From: AP-15 sp035503615 | GTDB lineage: Bacteria > Pseudomonadota > Alphaproteobacteria > ATCC43930 > CGMCC-115725 | Length of the DNA stretch: 56,822 nt | Reading direction: 5' to 3' | Assembly: GCA_035503615.1 (NCBI GenBank) | Contig: DATJTI010000008.1 | Span: 1 to 56,822 of the forward strand | Shown here: positions 51,241 to 56,822 of the stretch, in pieces | Layout: each line of letters begins with the position of its first letter | How positions within the stretch are numbered: position 1 is the first letter of the stretch | Program-made: the position numbers and the translations under genes | Notes under the pieces: model-generated | What the model was told of the DNA's origin: nothing | The model's database searches: none | What the model saw: the letters and a program-made list of their open reading frames with translations, nothing else

Positions 51241-51272
51241 TCACCGCAATCCGCCGATCACCGCAATCCGCC
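51219..51272. repeat. 17-bp tandem repeat across the stop codon
   Basis: gatcaccgcaatccgcc at 51239-51255 and 51256-51272, preceded by the longer copy gatcaccgccgcaatccgct at 51219-51238. The TGA at 51238-51240 stops the dehydrogenase at the junction of the first two copies. Confidence 0.9.
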
Positions 51273-51274
51273 GA

Positions 51275-51745
51275 TCATTGGGCGTGCCGCACCGAGTGGG
51301 GGGCCAGGCACAGAAAGACCGCGGTGCCGAGCCCCCACAACCCGTTGACGATCGGCCCGACCAGCAGGCCCGGGTAATGAAAGCCGTAGCCCGGCGGCAG
51401 GCCCTTGAGCGGAGCGACGACGAACCACGAGACGGCCGTCGGAAAGATTGCGCCGAAGATGATGGCGCCGATCCAGTAACCCAGCGGGTTGCGCGCGATG
51501 ACGCGCTCGACCAGCACGAAGATGATGCCCCATACCCCGCCCCAGAAGGCGAGCGACAGGAAGTGCGGTACGCCAAATGGCAGCACCGGGTGCATGTCAT
51601 AGGGCATCCCCCGCGTCAGCCTGGCGAAATGCAGGGCGAGCAGCCCCAGCTGGTGAAAGATCAGGGTTGCGAAGAACGCCGCGATGAACCCGTAAGCATA
51701 CCGCGTCGTCGACACCGAAGATCGCAGCGACATCGATTGCGCCAT
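51275..51745 (-). CDS. Four-helix membrane protein, unknown
   Basis: This 156-residue protein has four predicted membrane helices: YAYGFIAAFFATLIFHQLGLLAL, LSLAFWGGVWGIIFVLVERVI, YWIGAIIFGAIFPTAVSWFVV and IVNGLWGLGTAVFLCLA. Conserved-looking prolines and aromatic residues occur in PLKGLPPGYGFHYPG. I do not recognise a named family. It is convergent with the dehydrogenase, with only the 17-bp repeats between them, and stands alone. Function is unknown. Confidence 0.7.
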   Translation of the reverse strand: MAQSMSLRSSVSTTRYAYGFIAAFFATLIFHQLGLLALHFARLTRGMPYDMHPVLPFGVPHFLSLAFWGGVWGIIFVLVERVIARNPLGYWIGAIIFGAIFPTAVSWFVVAPLKGLPPGYGFHYPGLLVGPIVNGLWGLGTAVFLCLAPHSVRHAQ

Positions 51746-51876
51746 GGCTGTTCTCCCTGTCGTCCTTGGGCGGACGCGGGAACCAACGAAGCAGCAAGCG
51801 GCGCCGCGTCGTCCTGCGTATACGTCGTAGCCGACCGGTTCGGCAAGCGCGCCTGCGGCGGCCGGTGCACCCGATG

Positions 51877-52323
51877 TTAACCGCGCAGAGGCGTCACTGC
51901 ATCAATTCCCGCGGCAACTGTCGCGGCAAGACATGGCCGGTGGCATCGATCTGTCCCGTGAATCCGCACGCCAGCAAGCCCTACACCGGAAAGCCGGCGC
52001 GGCGCGGCGACAGACTCCGCAGCGTGCCGCCTCATCATGCAATACCGGGTCATCTGCACGATATCGGTGCGCCAATAGAGCTGTTGCAGCTCGTTTTCGA
52101 GAAAATTGCCACCGGTAAATGCGTAGCAATAAGTCTCGACATATCGCCCCCGGCCACTATTGCCGGGCCCGGCGTCGCGCCAACCGAATTTCCAGCCGGT
52201 ATGCTCGGCGCCGAGGCGCCAACGCTCGAGCCGCACGGTTAAGGTGGCCGCGTCGAGCGCATCGAGCATCTGCTCGGTCAGAAATGCCTCGGTGCGCTTC
52301 TGCGCTTCGGCAATCGTCAGCAT
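51877..52323 (-). CDS. Hypothetical protein
   Basis: This 148-residue protein begins with MLTIAEAQKRTEAFLTEQ. The first about 95 residues look protein-like, with VRLERWRLGAEHTGWKFGWRD and ETYCYAFTGGNFLENELQQLYW, while the last 50 are Arg- and Cys-rich and less convincing. A frameshift or a truncated 3' end is possible there. It lies beside the A+T-richer gene that starts about 100 bp away on the other strand. No family is recognised. Confidence 0.45.
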   Translation of the reverse strand: MLTIAEAQKRTEAFLTEQMLDALDAATLTVRLERWRLGAEHTGWKFGWRDAGPGNSGRGRYVETYCYAFTGGNFLENELQQLYWRTDIVQMTRYCMMRRHAAESVAAPRRLSGVGLAGVRIHGTDRCHRPCLAATVAAGIDAVTPLRG

Positions 52324-52418
52324 GTCCCGCTCCGGTCCACACCACGCCAAAAACGCGGGCGGTGGGCGACGTTCCCGGCGCCGAAGTATCTGTGTCTCAT
52401 GAGCGATATCCTCTCCTT

Positions 52419-53360
52419 ATGCAAAAACATCGGCTCGGCAACACTTGTTTAGCCCCGCGGGGTGACCAATGTTTTGAGCTTGGCACTTACCGTGAGCATT
52501 TTCAGCTCGAAAATTCCGATTTGGAGATCATTACGTTGCCTCAGCTGCGCGCTCATCCATCCTCATCTGAGGTTGAAGCAGCTTTCTCGCGTGCCGTTTC
52601 CAGGGCCGGCGGTTTGCTTGTCAGCGATTTGTTACCTTCCCGGCAGAACCTGCCTAAAAATGCAGATTTTGTGTTTCGCGATCAAAATGCGATTGGAGAA
52701 TTAAAGATTTTGAAGGAAAGTGCACTCGATGCAAAGGAATTTGCCCGACAGATATCACCCCTATATAGACAATGGATTTTGGAGGGAAAAGTACCTCCGG
52801 CCTATGGAGTCGTGCGCGTAGACCTCCAGAACTTACCTCCAGACTGCGCGAAAATCGCCGTATCGATCTTGAGAAAGCCTATTTACAGACGAGTGCGCAA
52901 GGCAGATAAGCAAGTCAAGTCTACGAAGAGGTTGCTGAATATGCCCGATGCGAGAGGCATTCTGTTTCTGATTCAGGACGGTGATCGTTTCCTTTCACCC
53001 GAGATGGTTTTGTATTTACTTCATCACTCGTTGCACGGCGATCGGTTTCTGAAAAATATAGACGATATCGCTTTAGCCAATGGAGATATGCCAGCTCTAA
53101 TGCCTGGAGATCCCCTTCGTTACCAATTTTTTCTACATTCGTACAGAACGGAAAACGAACCTATGGTGACAAACCTGGTTCATGAAATTGGTACAGCGTG
53201 GAAAAGCGAACTGGAAGTCCTGATAGGAACTAGTATAGGCATCGATCGCAGTAGTGATGACCCGAGAGACGTCGTCCCAAACCTTCGATATTTCCGGGAC
53301 CCCAGCCTCCGACGAGTGAATGCGACCGGGGCGTTTCTGCCTATCAGATCAAACCGTTAA
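52419..53360 (+). CDS. Orphan gene with possible PD-(D/E)xK nuclease core
   Basis: This 313-residue protein has much more A+T than any neighbour and uses codons such as AGA, ATA, TTA and GTA that are rare elsewhere here, so it was probably acquired by transfer. The N-terminal part contains SEVEAAFSRAVSRAGGLL, and then NADFVFRDQNAIGELKIL, with Asp83, Glu94 and Lys96. The helix with Glu, then D-x10-E-x-K, fits the core of PD-(D/E)xK nucleases, although no known family is recognised. The rest is mixed, with KNIDDIALANGD. The start is uncertain (ATG at 52419, or GTG at 52392). No methylase or partner gene is adjacent. Confidence 0.6.
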   Translation: MQKHRLGNTCLAPRGDQCFELGTYREHFQLENSDLEIITLPQLRAHPSSSEVEAAFSRAVSRAGGLLVSDLLPSRQNLPKNADFVFRDQNAIGELKILKESALDAKEFARQISPLYRQWILEGKVPPAYGVVRVDLQNLPPDCAKIAVSILRKPIYRRVRKADKQVKSTKRLLNMPDARGILFLIQDGDRFLSPEMVLYLLHHSLHGDRFLKNIDDIALANGDMPALMPGDPLRYQFFLHSYRTENEPMVTNLVHEIGTAWKSELEVLIGTSIGIDRSSDDPRDVVPNLRYFRDPSLRRVNATGAFLPIRSNR

Positions 53361-53481
53361 GCCCGTAGTTAATCGGCAAAGCGAAATTCTAGGAACGCCC
53401 GTCCGAGCGGGATTGCTTGTTGCGCTAAGCGCATCTCACATCATGACAATATCGCTTATTTGGTCGCAGACCACTTCTGCC

Positions 53482-55083
<1,602 letters not shown>

Positions 55084-55214
55084 CGGATCGTCTCCTGCAT
55101 TCGACGCTCCCTCCTGTTGCTCCGCGGTCCGCTATCGGGCATACGCCGCCGCCTACGGTGCCGGCGCCCCTACCACAGCCGGGCGAGCCTGTCAAAGTGC
55201 GCGCAACGTCGGCG

Positions 55215-55925
55215 TTATTTTGATGCGGCTCGGGCGAGCCGGGCGAGAGCGGCGCGAGCCGCCCGCGCAGTTAACACCGGCGCGGCGAAATCGAGCCGGG
55301 TCGTCCGGTCTTTATTGCGCAGGTCGATCCCGTCCGGATCGAGGCCGGTAGCCCGCCAAGCGGATTGGTCCGATCCGGCAGCTGCCGGCAGGCTGCGCCC
55401 GAGCGCCGCGGCACTCGTGGCATTGAACTCGGCGAGCAATTCCGGCTCGGCCGCGGCGAGCGCCGCAAGATCGGCATGGCATCGCAGATCGCCGCCGTCG
55501 AGCCATGCGATCCGGCCGAAACCGGCGACGAGATGAGCCCGCGCGACGCTCACCCGATAAAGCCGAAAATCGGCGAATCCGGCATAGGCCGCACTTGCCG
55601 GATGCCGTGCGACAAAACGCGCCAGCAGCCGCGGGTCGCGGCTCGCCTCGATCTGTCCGAGCAGGCTGAGCCGCGGTCCGGCAAGTGGCTCGGGCTCGCC
55701 CTCGGTGCCGTCGAGCAGCAGCGACAGGCGCGGGTCGCAGGCGAGATTGCGGCTGTGCCGGGCGAGATCGGACAGCAGCAGCAACGGGGTGGCATCGAGA
55801 TCGGTGGCCACCAGCACCAACGAGTTATAAGGCGCGCCGCCGAGGCTGGTGGCCAGTGCCGCCCGGTCGCGGCGCCGGATCAGCCGGCGGGCGAGGGCGA
55901 AATCATCGTCGGCGAACCGGTCCAT
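55215..55925 (-). CDS. HugZ-like FMN-binding/haem utilisation protein
   Basis: This 236-residue protein has an N-terminal split barrel of the pyridoxamine phosphate oxidase-like type (LARRLIRRRDRAALATSLGGAPYNSLVLVATDLDATPLLLLSDLARHSRNLACDPRLSLLLDG) and a C-terminal DUF2470-like part (ELLAEFNATSAAALGRSL). The pattern with a His in NLDH-like LARHSRNL is like HugZ and related haem-handling proteins. The start is the ATG at 55925; a GTG-led extension to 55946 is possible. It lies between pckA and chvI and is divergent from chvI. Confidence 0.78.
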   Translation of the reverse strand: MDRFADDDFALARRLIRRRDRAALATSLGGAPYNSLVLVATDLDATPLLLLSDLARHSRNLACDPRLSLLLDGTEGEPEPLAGPRLSLLGQIEASRDPRLLARFVARHPASAAYAGFADFRLYRVSVARAHLVAGFGRIAWLDGGDLRCHADLAALAAAEPELLAEFNATSAAALGRSLPAAAGSDQSAWRATGLDPDGIDLRNKDRTTRLDFAAPVLTARAARAALARLARAASK

Positions 55926-56014
55926 CGCGCGCACCCACCACACCACCGCCGCGACAGCAGATATCGAGAACGATCCGGCCGCGGCAGCGATGCAAGCCTG
56001 TTGTCATGTAACAA

Positions 56015-56033
56015 AAACCCGGCAGATGGGTTT
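56015..56033. promoter_or_regulatory. Inverted repeat in the hugZ-chvI divergent gap
   Basis: AAACCC (56015-56020) and GGGTTT (56028-56033) around ggcagat. It lies in the A+T-richer region before chvI and may be an operator or part of a promoter; nothing stronger can be said. Confidence 0.35.
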
Positions 56034-56125
56034 GTCCCGGTCGGCAAATCGCCATATTTAACGACGACAGCAGCTGCTCTACAGCCAAGCGACCTTGCTG
56101 CGAGATTAACGGGGGTGCGATCAAC

Positions 56126-56822
56126 GTGGCAAACACTATTGCTCTTGTCGATGACGACCGCAACATCCTGACCTCGGTGTCGATTGCGCTCGAGGCCGAG
56201 GGTTTCGCCGTGCGCTGCTACGCCGACGGCGCGGAAGCGCTGAAGGGGATGGGCGCCCAGCCGGTCGATCTGGCCGTGCTCGACATCAAGATGCCGCGCA
56301 TGGACGGCATGGAACTCCTGGAGCAGCTGCGCCGGCAGAGCCACATCCCGGTGATCTTCCTGACCTCGAAGGACGACGAGGTGGACGAGCTCCTGGGCCT
56401 GCGCATGGGCGCCGACGACTACATCAAGAAGCCGTTTTCGCAGCGCCTGCTGATCGAGCGCATCCGGGCGCTGATCCGGCGCGGCGAACTCGCGCGCGAG
56501 CGCGACGATCCGCAGGGCGAGCCGGTCATCACCCGCGGTCGGCTGACCCTCGATCCGGCACGCCACCTGTGCACTTGGAGCGCCGAGCCGGTCGAGTTGA
56601 CGGTGACCGAATTCCTGATCCTCAAATCGCTGGCCCACCGCCCCGGACACGTCAAGAACCGCGATCAGCTGATGGACGCGGCCTATGGCGAGCACATCTA
56701 TGTCGACGACCGGACGATCGACAGCCACATCAAGCGGCTGCGCAAGAAGTTCAAGGCTGTCGACAGCGATTTCGCGCAGATCGAAACCCTCTATGGCGTC
56801 GGCTACCGATACCGCGATCGCT
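56126..56822 (+). CDS. chvI: Response regulator ChvI, 3' end beyond window
   Basis: This OmpR-type response regulator is the partner of the sensor ChvG/ExoS, which controls acid and envelope responses in alphaproteobacteria. The receiver domain has acidic residues Asp9-Asp11, the phosphate acceptor Asp53 in AVLDIKMPRMDG, and the lysine of YIKKPF. The C-terminal winged helix shows LTVTEFLILKSLA and YVDDRTIDSHIKRLRKKFK. The start is the GTG at 56126. About 232 codons are present before the edge, so only a few residues and the stop are missing. chvG presumably follows. Confidence 0.93.
   Translation, partial: MANTIALVDDDRNILTSVSIALEAEGFAVRCYADGAEALKGMGAQPVDLAVLDIKMPRMDGMELLEQLRRQSHIPVIFLTSKDDEVDELLGLRMGADDYIKKPFSQRLLIERIRALIRRGELARERDDPQGEPVITRGRLTLDPARHLCTWSAEPVELTVTEFLILKSLAHRPGHVKNRDQLMDAAYGEHIYVDDRTIDSHIKRLRKKFKAVDSDFAQIETLYGVGYRYRDR

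Noticed and set aside
51766..52242. A 158-codon plus-strand frame opposite the hypothetical gene
   Set aside because: It is Arg- and Pro-rich and starts within the leader of another gene. The minus-strand frame is more protein-like.

Overview
The window is about 56.8 kb of dense, high-G+C bacterial chromosome (roughly two thirds G+C by eye). It most likely comes from an alphaproteobacterium. The evidence is a ChvI-type response regulator next to ATP-dependent pckA, a fabI-aroC pair, HpnR-type (hopanoid C-3 methylase-like) radical SAM genes, and two possible GGAAC-N18-GTT promoters resembling the alphaproteobacterial general-stress type. The order cannot be fixed from this sequence. I found no rRNA, tRNA, CRISPR array, transposase or prophage.

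Layout. 1-5 kb: cysS (cut by the window edge), two luciferase-like monooxygenases followed by GTP cyclohydrolase II (flavin precursor supply), a PRC-barrel protein and a strong palindromic terminator. 5-13 kb: an MgtC-like membrane protein, then a surface-glycan islet (GT4 and GT2 glycosyltransferases, FkbM methyltransferase, O-acyltransferase, sulfotransferase) and a tandem universal stress protein. 13-19 kb: an SH3-domain protein, two tandem ACMSD-like amidohydrolases, a secreted protein with one haem-type CXXCH motif, and an aldo/keto reductase. 19-24 kb: an HExxH protein resembling EF-P hydroxylase, an ECF sigma/anti-sigma pair, an SDR, NudC and an ArsR-type regulator. 24-28.4 kb: a complete dipeptide/oligopeptide ABC transporter core without a binding protein. 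28.7-38.5 kb: a multi-pass membrane protein, a fused class II aldolase/SDR, a DUF169 protein, two tandem HpnR-like B12/radical SAM enzymes, and a DUF917/hydantoinase pair. 38.5-45.3 kb: housekeeping genes sppA, aroC and fabI, then a YihY-type protein, pdxH and an SDR. 45.3-51.8 kb: an acetoin-dehydrogenase-like E1-alpha/E1-beta/E2 operon, phzF, a SnoaL-like secreted protein and a tartrate-dehydrogenase-like enzyme. 51.9-56.8 kb: an orphan gene, an A+T-richer gene with a possible PD-(D/E)xK nuclease core, pckA, a HugZ-like protein and the start of chvI.

The most unusual pattern is distributed rather than a single gene. At least fifteen short tandem or direct repeats, mostly with 15-20 bp units and 2-4 copies, lie at gene ends, at starts or in small intergenic gaps. 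Each has a different sequence. Several cross stop or start codons, and five of the nine convergent gene junctions carry one. One in-frame 15-bp repeat is present in one HpnR-like paralog and absent from the other. A 20-bp duplication at the end of phzF creates its stop codon; losing one copy would fuse phzF in frame to the next gene.
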